In this document: positions 11,343 to 23,862 of the stretch, piece after piece
Position numbering within the stretch: position 1 is the stretch's first letter
How the letters are laid out: the number at the start of each line of letters is the position of its first letter
Origin: Spizellomyces sp. 'palustris'
Lineage: Eukaryota; Chytridiomycota; Chytridiomycetes; Spizellomycetales; Spizellomycetaceae
Length of the DNA: 64,000 nt
Assembly: GCA_006535965.1 (NCBI GenBank)
Contig: QEAR01000018.1
Location: 232,213-296,212, forward strand
Direction of reading: 5' to 3'
Made by a program: the position numbers and the translations under genes
Notes under the pieces: generated by a model
Told to the model about the DNA's origin: nothing
What the model saw: the letters and a program-made list of their open reading frames with translations, nothing else
Databases searched by the model: none

Positions 11343-12974
11343 TTACATGATACCCTAAGGAAAGACAATCATTCAGCTACGAGTGTATCGTGGTGCATCT
11401 ACACGACTCAAAAGCTTACCGAATCCTTCAAAGCATTTTGCAAGATGGTGACCTTAACAGCAGCGAAAACAAGTCTGATGTTTGACGTGTCAGTTGCTTG
11501 TGTCAGGCTAAAATGAAACACACATCATAAGCAAAAGCTCTTGCGCTAAATCGCTGAATTTTGAATGCTCAATTCTTACTGTGGGTAGATGTTCAGCCGC
11601 GCTCGGTTGGTTTGTGTGAATCGCCATAGAATAAACTTTGCGGCTTTGTTCACGTCCGGTCCACCTACAACAAAAACGCGTTAGCGGGCCTTCAGCTACA
11701 ACCTCTATACAGCATACGAACACACCTTTGTACTCTGGAAAGTACTTCTCCAGTGGATTTCTTGCCAATTTGATTTTAAACAGATCGATTTTGTTCAAAA
11801 ACAGAATAATCGATGTGCGCAGAAACCATCGGCTGTTGATGACGGATTCGAAAAGTATCAAACTTTCCGCCATACGATTCTGCAACGATGCTATCAATAT
11901 CCATGCAATACGCATGCCATTACAGTATGTCACATACCTGTTGCGATTCTTCCAGTAGCACTTGGTCATACTCGCTTAGAGCCACGCAGAAGATGATGGA
12001 AGTGACGGCTTCAAAGCAATGTATCCATTTTCGTCGCTCCGATCGCTGTCCCCCCACATCAAACATACTGTACGAGGTCGTCAGCTTCACATTTCCAGCA
12101 ACGTCAGATTCTCCAATGATCATACTCACTGTATGCTCAATTGTCCCATGTTGAACCGCGTCTCTGTTATTCCGGTTGTTTTGATGCGAGCTCGAAGTAC
12201 GTCTTGCTCTGTTGGGCAATAGTCACTTGTCCCTATTCTTTTTACATCTGCGAAAAAGCTGTTTTTGGCCAAAACCCGTCAACCAAATTGTTTGCCACAG
12301 AATTTCAGATATGATAACTTACTAGGGTGCGGAGTCGATGATGTAAAATTCATTGGAGCGCTCCAAAGCCGTCTCCGCGGTTGGGTCCGTGTAAATGGCA
12401 TAGATGGCGTCCGCAATGTCAGGGGTAATTTTGTATGACCCATCAAAATCTGGCCGTAATGCCATCAGCTTATCCGCTGTAGCCTACAGGCGATCGCACG
12501 AAGTTTAATTTCCGCAGCTTCAACCGTATACGATCCTTTGACATACCTCATTCTCAGGCTTCGCGTATGTCAGGTTAAAATTTGTTATGGCAGATATAAG
12601 CGCTTGAATGCTGTCAAGTATATTTTTATAAACCGTCGGTCTGAAAGCCATTAATTCCTCCCGAGTGTAACCGCTCTGGTGAATAATTTTCATCTGCTTG
12701 ACAATTGTCGACTTGCCCGACTCCCCACCGCCTAAAATAAGTGCGACGGTTAATGCATCGGAAATCGGTGATACCCACTGGCAGGCATGTTAGGCAAACT
12801 GCCTTCATGCACCACGGGTGGGTGTACTATACATGTGCGTCAAGAATATCACTCACCAAGCAATAATATTTTGCATTCCTTCTTCAATCTCTTCGAATCC
12901 TCTTCGATAGCCTTGTCAATCGCAAGGGATGTTTTTGACTGGATTATTTCCTCTTTGCTCGTACACAATCCCAT
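11343..12974 (-). CDS. Heterotrimeric G-protein alpha subunit
   Basis: A membrane-bound GTPase that relays receptor signals. It starts MGLCTSKEE: Gly2 with Ser6 fits N-myristoylation and Cys4 fits palmitoylation. The P-loop GGGESGKST follows the first intron. Later exons give the [17 protein letters not shown] switch [10 protein letters not shown] (NKxD guanine motif) and CATD-equivalent QATDTSN. The last exons give [19 protein letters not shown] and, after a final intron (donor near 11418), a tiny exon ending in DSGIM at 11343. The C-terminal receptor-contact tail lacks the Cys at -4 that pertussis toxin modifies, so it is not a strict Gi-type tail. At least eight exons. GC content and introns match neighbours. 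Confidence 0.93.
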
Positions 12975-14692
12975 TATGACCAGCGTATGTCAAGAGTAGG
13001 TGACAGTAATGGAACGGAGTAATATCTTCTAAGGGTGAACCTCAGGTGCGAGGCCGCATAATGGTAAAATGCGGAATTCGTATGGTCGACAGCAATTAAG
13101 CGATACCCAAATAGTTAAAATAGATCGCCTGTCCAGTTAACGAATGCCAAAAATTGAGTCCGAACTACAAGAGGAAGAAACCCGGGTCAGCGTTTGACGG
13201 ATAAAACATTTTGCAGGTATTTCACGTTTGTCATCCAAATTCCTCCTCAAGTCTAACGCAGTCCACAGCTTTTTATTCCATCCCAAGAGATATCCACGAC
13301 GTCCGCTTGTTTGGTAACTCCCAATATTTCCACAAAGTACATATCCCTCCAAGATTTCCCATACGTACACGTAAGAATAGCCCCAAGTTCACTTGCACTG
13401 CGTCGAACGGGTGCCCGACAAGTATGCGTTCTTCAACGGCCGCGAGAATGTGCCCAGAATGGAAAAGACTCTTTGGTAATGCAAAAAACCAAAGTTGTCA
13501 CCAGGCGAAAAGCGAGAACGGGTGTTGAGGAGGAAGGTATGTCGTATGTCAAGGCAGCTGTGAATATGTTCAATTTCCTAGGTGCTTGAACGGTAATTCC
13601 CAATGAGATCCACTTAATGAGAACAAGAAAAAAAAAGGAAAAATGGGCTTTGTTCTCGCGGGTTGGGAGGTGGAGGTGGAGGGGGAAAAGGAGGCGATGA
13701 GTTTTCCGTGAATGAATGCGTTAGCCAAGCTCTCAAAGCCGACTGATCTGGAAGAATTTCGCAGGAGTCACACCAACACGGTCAAATTTTAGGGGTTTCC
13801 CATTGTCGGAAAATGACCAAAAAAAGCCGCCCAGCTGCGGATTCATCGTTTCGATCCTCGTCCTTTGCAGCTTATTTTGGGCTTTTTTTGCTGGGCATCC
13901 CAAATTTTATTTTCAGATTTTTTTTTAGTTTGAACATCAGCATCAGCAAAGGCTTGCATAATCACGCTGGTGCGTGGCTTTCTTGTTGTGTCCCACAGAT
14001 TTTGTATGCAAGCTGACACACTCTAAAACTGCACCGAGATCGAACGACTCTAGAGTCGCTGCGATCGCGTAGTATTCACATGTACAATCTTTAGCAGCCC
14101 ATTGCACCAAACTTTTGAGCAAGGAATGTTCTGTCCTGAAGGGATTCGCCGGCTTAATTACATGTGTAATGTGTCATCAAACGCCTTTGGAAAGGGCGCT
14201 CGAGATCGCTCATAAAAGCACGAGGTACATCATGGCCTGACAAATAACATGTAAACAGAAGGAAAACCGCGCTGCTTTCTCTTCCAGCTGCTGCTATCCA
14301 TTACACTATGATAAAATGAGCATTGGTTACCGCTACGCACATCTAGGTGTCTTGGGGGCTTTTGTCTACTGGATGTAGCATCCAAGAGACCTCACATGGT
14401 GATGAAGGGTCACAAGCCAACTGGGCGGCTTAGCTCCGCGCGCCCCATCAGTCGACCGATTCCCCACATGGGTCTCCGTCCGAAATTTGTTTTCATTTCC
14501 CGATGGCGATGGCATTGCCACCAGGGAGTTATTTCAAATAGTGGCAAATCTTTCCCCTTTTAAGCATATTGCTCCGCGAGAAACATATTTACTTTACACA
14601 TGGATTTACGTATAGCGACAAGTCATTTCAACCGCTAATGTACCATCTGTTCCCTAATCTAACTGGCTTCTAGCGACCCTATCTGCTTTTTA
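12975..14692. other. 1.7-kb gap without a supported gene
   Basis: It lies between the G-alpha start and the ATG7 stop, both on the minus strand. It probably contains the G-alpha promoter. G-rich (13660-13700) and T-rich (13860-13930) stretches are visible. Short frames on either strand do not resemble known families. Confidence 0.45.
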
Positions 14693-17549
14693 CTACCAAC
14701 CTTCCGCGTCAACATCAATATCCCATTCAACGGCTGCCTCCTCCGTCTCTTTATGCATCTGCTTTAATCCAGTCACTTCTTCAAGGTAATCTGGTGAAGC
14801 TAGCGCACGTAATAGAAAGTCATTTCCTTCCTTGTGATATAGCGAAAGTACCTAAATGTTCAAAAGAGAACTCATCGTAAGATAACGCATGTTAGATTGA
14901 GCATTGGCCATTGGCATGTACCGTATCTGAACAGGCCGTGCATTTATCGTATGCGTGTCCTACTAGCAGCAAATTTGCAAAATGGGTCAGAAAACCGCGT
15001 ATTTGATGCGGCACCAAACCGAGAGGTTGCGGTGTGGGTTCCGAAGGAAGCAAGGTCGTATCGGGAGGTGCGGCAGGGCTGTATACATAAACCGCATCAA
15101 CGAAAGTGACACGATATCCGAGACATAGAAAGGACTTACCCGTCGGGGTGATTTAGGATTGAGACCAGCAATTCAACCGCGGAGGCCGACGCTATTGCTG
15201 ACAATCCCGGACGCGTCACGGTGCATTGCTGGTCAAGCGTCCTATCACTCAGCGACTGACAGTCATCAAACAAGTTAGCAGCGCAAATAGCACCAGTCTC
15301 GTAGTCGCTAACATACATCCGCGGGAGCTACAACATCGTTGCAGAAATAGCATCCCAAACGTATATTTGTGGTTTTGCTGTTGGTTGTCGTCGTAGGAAC
15401 TTCCACTCGCATGCCGTGCCGCATGACCAAAAAACTGTCGAAGCCTAGTGCTGAATTTATGACAATCTTCAGACGCCAATTTATGAACATTATTGACTAT
15501 GCAGAACGAATGAAGGATAAAGCAGGAAGCAGGAACACACCTTCCCTAGACTGGCTCCAAGAAGAGTAGGAAGCCACCGACTTTCTCGACTGTCCATAAG
15601 TAGAAAAACCGCATCGTGGCTATCGATCAGTCCTCGAAGCGTTTCAATATCGGCTTTGGTCTTTTCCGCGGACTCCACGTTGTGGCCAGGCATCGGAATA
15701 CTCATGTTATGGCCAGTAGCATTCTACAACCCCATCACGGTCTCTGTTGGTATACGCTACAAAACATGTGGTAAAGTAATATGCACGGTAGCGTACCACC
15801 CCTGGAAAGACCTTTCGTAAGTTCTCAGCTGCAACAACAGCCTTTGGTCGGCCCCCATCAAGCGAATCCTCGAACGTAAACAAAGGTTGGCGAACCGGAT
15901 TAGAGAATGACACCCGACCATTGTCAACAAAGGAAATGTGACGAATGCCCCATGCCTGTCCAGATAGGAGAATATGAGGACTCAAAATATGGCATGGTAA
16001 CAAGCAAATGTCACATGCTACCATTAGTGATCGTGCAACGTAACAGCCTAATGTCCCAGATCCCAGAAGTAAACACTTTGTAGTTACAATCTTCTCCAGC
16101 TGTAAGGAAGGCATGATGCGCCATCGCATGAGCTTCAGATTTAGATCGACTGCCGTATCTGCCAATCTGCAAGTATGAAGCAATCAAACATTGAGATATC
16201 GTTCGCTTCATTAGTCTCCACATTCTCTAAAGCGATATACCGTTCCGGATCCATGAGAGGGGCTAAGTCCGCTAATCGTGAGCCAAGTTTTCCTGCTGCG
16301 CTTTTCTCCCATCCAACAGATTTCGGGCATTCATCCACTGGGAGGCAAAAAAACAAACTGGGATTAAGAGACGCCGAAGACAAACGCATGGCAACTTCAT
16401 GCAAACCTTTGAATTCACCAGGTATTTCAATATCGAGTACAATACTCGCTGAAGTGTCACCTTTACCAAGACTTTCACGGTAACATAGAACGCGAAGCGT
16501 GTGGATATTCCATCGCTTTTTCAATAAAATCAAAAAATTTCGTAGAGGCCATCCAGGATGACTGCTCAACCCAGACGGATCAACAAATCCGACCATGATC
16601 TATCAATGAACCATCTGAATGAGATGAACGGAAACAACCGAGGCGTTCTCAGTGTAAACGCACCTCACCACCCTGAGCCTTATCGCCGCCTGCGTCCAGT
16701 TCACTCAAGTTTCCTATCTTAATGTCATTTTCCCTTTTATGGAGCACAAAGAAGGCCGGGGCGACTGCAGCCTTGTCCGCTCCTTTCAATGCATCGTATT
16801 CAACTCGGAGAGATGCGATCTGCCAGGTATCATCTTACAAACCACTTTTGCAGCTACGGGCAGTGTAATTGAGCACAAACCTGGCTTTGGGAGAGAGCCT
16901 CGGCAATGGGAGTAGTACGTTTCACTAATATTGGCTCCGGCGGTAGTAATGCAGGAAATCCAAACCAATAGTGAAATCGATACTTTTTGAGATCAGCAAA
17001 TGTCAGTACCAGAAACCGACACAGAACAGATGGATCCGCGACAGCTCTCCCAGAAACTATATCCGACCATATCTATGGCATCGTTAGCATGCTATAGGCT
17101 TTACATCAAACATTCTCGCGGGACTGACCTGCTCAGCGGTCTCGCGAAATATCTTCATTTTATCAATCTTCTTAAATTCCTCAATGGTATTCGTATTTAT
17201 CAAGGTGCCGGGAGCAGGAAAGGTGAATGGCGGACAGCTATGCATATTGACAGTTTATTAGACCTATACTTAAGAAAGACACTCTTTTCCAATGTTTTAT
17301 TTACCCTCCGTCAAAAGAGCCAGAACTGACGCAAAGCTTCGCGGGCGCAACATTCGGCTGTACAGTACTATCCCTAGTACTCACAATCTGCCCAGTGCTA
17401 TAATAGCCAATTAATTGTCGTGGGGCATCGTCCAGTCGGTACAGGTCAATTTTATTCCTCGAAAGTGCGTGCCAAAATGTGGGTTCAACTGCACTTATGA
17501 ACGGTTCAAACTGCAAAATAGGTTGAGCAGTATCGGGTGTTGGCGTCAT
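14693..17549 (-). CDS. ATG7: Autophagy E1-like enzyme Atg7
   Basis: Cytosolic ubiquitin-like activating enzyme that adenylates Atg8 and Atg12 and passes them to Atg3 and Atg10. The N-terminal domain begins [17 protein letters not shown] with the family pattern of a bulky [14 protein letters not shown]. The adenylation domain shows [16 protein letters not shown] and [20 protein letters not shown]. The catalytic cysteine lies in [13 protein letters not shown] (about 15215). The C-terminus ends [15 protein letters not shown] and a short acidic tail before TAG at 14693. Multiple short introns interrupt it. It shares a 208-base divergent promoter with SEM1. Confidence 0.94.
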
Positions 17550-17757
17550 GATATCTTCTATATTATAGTAATATAGATGAGTTGGACAATAAGAAAGAAA
17601 ACTGGAAGCTACAATGCATATACACACTGGTGAAGGCTGGGACGATAACAGACGCGTAAGCGCGACTCATGTTTTCAAGAGCCAGTCCAGCCTGGCTCCT
17701 TGCCCTTCCCTACGACACATTCGCGAATCCAATCCACTTCTCTTATTTACAATCAAT

Positions 17758-18207
17758 ATGGTCTCACCAACAGACAAAACACCAAAAACGCCTGCAGCAA
17801 CAGAAGACAAGGAGGCCACCGCAGCCAAGCTGAAAAAGGGTACAGCATCAATAATGCTCGAGGAGGACGATGAATTTGAGGACTTCCCCGCCGATGGTAG
17901 GAACCTAGGAGGGCATTGCGGATCCGTTGCCAGAGATATTTTGCTCACCATTCTTTGTTATACCGTGATCTGCTTTTTGCTGTGTCCGTATAGCGTGGGA
18001 GGAAACTGAAGATGATCAAGTTACTGTGAATCAATGGGAGGATACATGGGCGGATGACGATGAAACTGAAGATTTCTCTGTGCAGCTACAGTAAGTCTTC
18101 TGTATCGTATCCAGTGTGTGCGGCGATGGAAAAGAATTTTCTCATCCCTGCGTTATGACAGGTCTGAGATGACGAAAAGAAATGGGGCTCAGCCGATGAA
18201 GATGTAA
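17758..18207 (+). CDS. SEM1: Sem1/Dss1, proteasome lid and TREX-2 subunit
   Basis: A 93-residue acidic, intrinsically disordered protein that in other eukaryotes stabilises the 26S proteasome lid and other PCI-domain complexes. Exons are 17758-17896, 17994-18090 and 18162-18207. Both signature acidic-aromatic blocks are present: LEEDDEFEDFPAD and VNQWEDTWADDDETEDFSVQL, with the spacing of the family. The N-terminal 40 residues are a Thr/Lys/Ala-rich extension. ATG7 is transcribed divergently 208 bases away. Confidence 0.93.
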
Positions 18208-18875
18208 ATAGCGGATATGGTGAAGTCTCGATGGACCCTTCTTAGGCGCTCGCGGAAGGGCTATATATCTAGCACAAACTGTCCTTGTTGGCGTCATGTC
18301 AATAGCTGTTCACTTGTAATGTGGATTAGAGGGATATAACAGGATTGAAGCGCCTGTCGCAAAGAGTTCCATGGGTGAGAGTATCAGTCTGGCGCATGCC
18401 AATGGGTCAAGGTAATCATACTGGCTGGTGGCAAAAGCAAGAGCTTATTTGGTCCTTGATTGTGTATACCGCCTGAAAGAGTGATGATAACAACACGAAT
18501 GCGGTCGAGTTCACCGGAGGGGTTATTGGCCCTTGATCTGCACATTACCTGACGGAGTGATGAAAACACAGCATGCTCTCCATGGAGAGTGTGGTGTGCG
18601 CTGCTCGATGCATCCATAACAGAGTGCTTCACCAGTTCATCCGCCGTGGCATTTCCATCTGTCGCAACGGACCCCAGCTACAAGACGGTAAGAATAATCC
18701 TTACAGCCTTTAGCGTTCCCCTCGCCATACTGGCAATTGAACGTCCATTCGACATCCATTAAAACCACGCATCAATCGAATGATAGACCGGAAAATGAAA
18801 AAATCCCCTCAAGGCCATATATTATACACCACACACGTGTTACATCGACTGTGAATACGACTATTCGAGAAGCGC
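18208..18875. other. Convergent gap with imperfect direct repeat and box C/D-like motifs
   Basis: It lies between the stops of SEM1 (+) and the eL33 gene (-). Two related stretches, about 18446-18498 and 18523-18573, each hold CTGA followed within five bases by GTGATGA. No coding frame is supported. A small nucleolar RNA is possible but no convincing terminal stem was found. Confidence 0.35.
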
Positions 18876-19436
18876 TTACACGCGGGATGGGTACAACATC
18901 TAAGACCAAAAAAGGACAATTCAGTATGCATATGGCAATGTCCCATCGAAAATGTAGAGTACATACAATCCTGACACTGGCACCGAAGCTACGAGGAGGA
19001 AGGTTGGACCTGAACTTGGCCCTCACAACACCAGACGTTCCGTGCGAGCGGGTGACACGCCCCCAAATGACACGAATCCGACTGCCATCAATGACCCGCT
19101 TGGCTTTGTATACGTAGGCAACACGCTTGCCGAGGTAGAAGTCAGTGTCCTCGGTGCTGCGGACACCCTCGATCTGGAGGAGAGAGGTGTGCTCCTTCAC
19201 GTTGCGCTTGGAGCGGCGGAATCCGAGAACCCGGCCCTTTGCGTAGAGTCTGGAAAGGAGACATGCAACATGAGTTGCCAATGTCGTAATGGAGAAAATT
19301 GCATCGACCTTCCGCCATTTCTCTCCCTCTATCCATCCATCCATCCGTCCATTCCTCCATCCAATCCATCCCTTCTCATCATTTCGCAATCCGTCATCAC
19401 TCTTCCTACGAACCTGTGGGGGCGTGAGTTGACCAT
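18876..19436 (-). CDS. RPL33: 60S ribosomal protein eL33 (Rpl33/L35a)
   Basis: Structural protein of the large ribosomal subunit, 109 residues. Exons are 19436-19414, 19249-18967 and 18899-18876. The short first exon (MVNSRPHR) followed by an intron is typical of ribosomal protein genes. Conserved blocks include [50 protein letters not shown] and FGASVRI. The last exon supplies MLYPSRV, equivalent to the FLYPSNI end of the family. The first intron contains an ATCC-type microsatellite. Confidence 0.96.
19325..19372. repeat. ATCC/TCCA microsatellite in eL33 intron 1
   Basis: Imperfect tandem copies of the four-base unit TCCA/TCCG run through this stretch inside the first intron of the eL33 gene. 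Confidence 0.8.
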
Positions 19437-20333
19437 CTCTACTGATAGCTTGCCTCTTTAATCGAGAGGATGTAGCTTTGAGTGCGGAACGAGGATGTTA
19501 CTGCACTGGTCCAGTATAGGCAACCGGCACGTTCAATCTGTCCAATCAGCATCAAGCATTGTGTCATGTGACTGTCATGAGCTAAGCATATATTTCAGCT
19601 AGAGACGACCCAACCCAGAAAATCAACGAACAGCAGCACATCAGACAATCAGAAACCAGTCCAAATCTCATGTTGCGCAATTTAAAGCTGAACAAGTATA
19701 GTCCCGGTGGTGTTATCAAAGTATCAAACATTGCAGGATACCGTGAACGATCCGCCACTACCCTTAGTTATACCTTGCCTCAGCGTTGTTGCAACTGCCA
19801 CTACAGCCTTAAAATGTGGCTTTTTGTTTTCCAATGTGTGCTTTCATCCCTTTTGTGCTCGCGAGGAGATCATGAGGCCTTTTGGGGAGGAGAGGTTATC
19901 AGGAATGTACAACGCATCGTAGCAAAGGGCCAGCAAGGACCAGATTAGGGCATTTTGCAACCTCACGGTCCAATGACGAAACGCATCGAACAAACAAGCG
20001 GAGGAATGGCCTGGAAGTCGTATTCCCGTGGGGGTACCTAAACGCACTCTCGGCACTAGGCAAAAATTTCCTTCGCATCCAAGTTCTCGGGAGCAGACAT
20101 GACGTCACGTCATGCTTAGTTGGAAACCAAGCATTTAAAGCCGGGGGAGCGCATGATTCACGCCTTTCCAGGTTTCTTACTTCCCACCCCTCCGGTCATC
20201 CCTTGTCAGCAGACAACCACGGTCCTCCTTTTTTTCTAGCAGCTTTGTGTTAATATCCGCAAAACAGACTGTCCTTTAGTATATTACCATCCTCTTCCTG
20301 TCACCCGCCATTCACCCACGCACAAGTCCCATC
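19437..20333. promoter_or_regulatory. Divergent promoter region of eL33 and the Hog1-type kinase
   Basis: About 900 bases between two divergently transcribed genes. The nearest-to-HOG1 part contains a perfect CRE and is CT-rich just before the start. No other gene is supported here. Confidence 0.55.
20100..20107. promoter_or_regulatory. Perfect CRE site (TGACGTCA) upstream of the MAP kinase gene
   Basis: The palindrome TGACGTCA lies 227 bases before the kinase ATG and is immediately followed by a second half-site (CGTCA). It is the consensus for ATF/CREB bZIP factors such as the one encoded at 8203-9897. Occupancy is inferred, not shown. Confidence 0.5.
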
Positions 20334-22194
<1,861 letters not shown>

Positions 22195-22343
22195 TACAAC
22201 CAACCACTCGCCACCAAGCTGGTGGTAGACAGACAAGATGTTCAAATTTCAGTCTCCTCTTGTTGTTTGTATTGAGTGGACTTGGCTATCCAATTGAGTT
22301 GTATATATTAGTGATAGAAACATATCGTCTCTGGACAGCAGTT

Positions 22344-23457
22344 TTACACTTTTGGTGTATTCATAGGTTAAATGTTAGCTTCAGTAAGCGAATACCAGTT
22401 CAGATGAGACCTTACCAAGTTTCTTTGCAACAAAAAAGTTCTTGAGATGCCGAATTTGCCATAGACAGGTGACTCCCAAAACTAGGAGCTGAGCAAGAGT
22501 CCAGTTGCGAACGTGTGAGTTGGCCTTTTCGCTGGTGTTTCGGAACTCGACTTCGCGTTCCTACATCCACCAAGATTTAGGATACAAGTTCGTAAAACTG
22601 TTGGTCACTCGTGATTAACCTTTTGGTATTGCTGCTCCCGACGGATATTTGCGACTTTAACGTTCAGCTCGCGTACACGCAGTGCCAAGTCTTTCCGATG
22701 AATCAAAGTTAGGGGTCCATTGCAGCAGATGGCCGCGCAACTGATGCTGGTACATACCGCTCAATGCCTCCTTCTTCGCGTCAGGTAAGTTATCGTGTGT
22801 TGCGTCTCCAAAGAGTAAATCAAGATGCAATTTCTGCAACCGACGGAATTATTAAAACAAAGAAAGCATTTGAATAGAACCTCTCAGACATATTTACAGT
22901 CTTGCTTGAATCCGAGAACCATCCAGTAGAGGTCGTTGAACTGGTCCATCCAACATACAGGATTTGAGATCGGATTTTATAACGGCGCTATGACGATCGA
23001 AACCTACAAGCAAATGGCATATTCTCCAGCATCGGCTGTAGAGAAGGTGAAACGACCTTTGGCATCTCCCTTTTGGTTCACAACAACGTGACGGGTGTCG
23101 AGGAGCTATACAACGGGGACAAAAGGTTATATTTACGATGCGTCCTTTCCTTTGCGTGTAGGACCCTGTTTACCTCAACCGATATCTGAATCTTATTATC
23201 GTGGTCAGCAGAGTAGCTGTTTGAGGACTCTGAGAACAACTCAGATTTGTAGTTGCCTAGATGTAGCAAGAATGTAAAAGTTTAGAACTGTCCAGAGAGA
23301 CATCCAAGGGACGATGGTGCAGACCAACTACAGTCGTCTCGGACGGTAGCTCTTCAATAAAACATTTCTTAGCCGACCCTTCTAGGTAGAAGTACAGCGC
23401 GTTGACGTTGGACAAGGTGAACGCAATGACGAGAAGGACGGCTATTAGAGGTCGCAT
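22344..23457 (-). CDS. p24-alpha family (emp24/GP25L/TMED) cargo receptor
   Basis: Type I membrane protein of COPII/COPI vesicles. It starts MRPLIAVLLVIAFTLSNVNA, a clear signal peptide, then LYFYLEGSAKKCFIEELP, the start of the GOLD domain in the p24-alpha (TMED4/9, Erp1-like) subgroup. The C-terminal exon has the coiled-coil end, then RNWTLAQLLVLGVTCLWQIR as the membrane span and HLKNFFVAKKL. A last intron places V and the stop on a tiny exon (22344-22348), giving the KKLV COPI-retrieval tail; reading through the donor would instead give an unrelated tail. It is transcribed away from the siroheme synthase. Confidence 0.88.
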
Positions 23458-23781
23458 CGTGGATAATGAGGATCTATCTACGACAATAATCAGTTCGCGA
23501 GGTCAAAGACCATTGTGATACGTTGCCCGTGTTTGGAATGCCCAACCGCCGTTGAAACCGGTTGGACTCTGATCAGACTGCCTCCCACAACCATCGCATT
23601 CGCCATGAAGGGTGCTCTATTACGCATGAAAACACACGAACAAGTATGGACGATTCGTATCAGCAAGTCTACCAAACTCAACCATATAATTAATAGGATC
23701 TTGTTACGGCTTCAGATTCTGGGCAACTACGTCCACTTGTCCGCCCCGTTGATGGAGATATCTGATGTAAGGGCGATCAGT

Positions 23782-23787
23782 CACGTG
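23782..23787. promoter_or_regulatory. E-box in Cbf1-type context upstream of the siroheme synthase
   Basis: GTCACGTG fits RTCACRTG, the Cbf1 site that controls sulphur-assimilation genes in yeasts. It lies 76 bases before the chosen start codon. Function here is inferred from that precedent. Confidence 0.4.
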
Positions 23788-23862
23788 GCTTGGCGTGGTC
23801 TGCTGCAGGCTTTGTGGGCTAGGGTTTTCCCACACTGTTGCCACGTCATCCGCAGAGAAAAG

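Noticed and set aside
18772-19389. A single long minus-strand frame across the eL33 locus
   Set aside because: It reads through both introns of eL33; the spliced model restores both conserved ends.
22380-22431. Read-through C-terminus for the p24 protein
   Set aside because: A donor and an acceptor next to TGTAA give the KKLV retrieval signal expected of p24-alpha proteins; the read-through tail is unrelated.
23515-23862. Upstream extension of the siroheme synthase frame
   Set aside because: It would need a non-ATG start or an internal Met with no family similarity, and it would bury the E-box and promoter.
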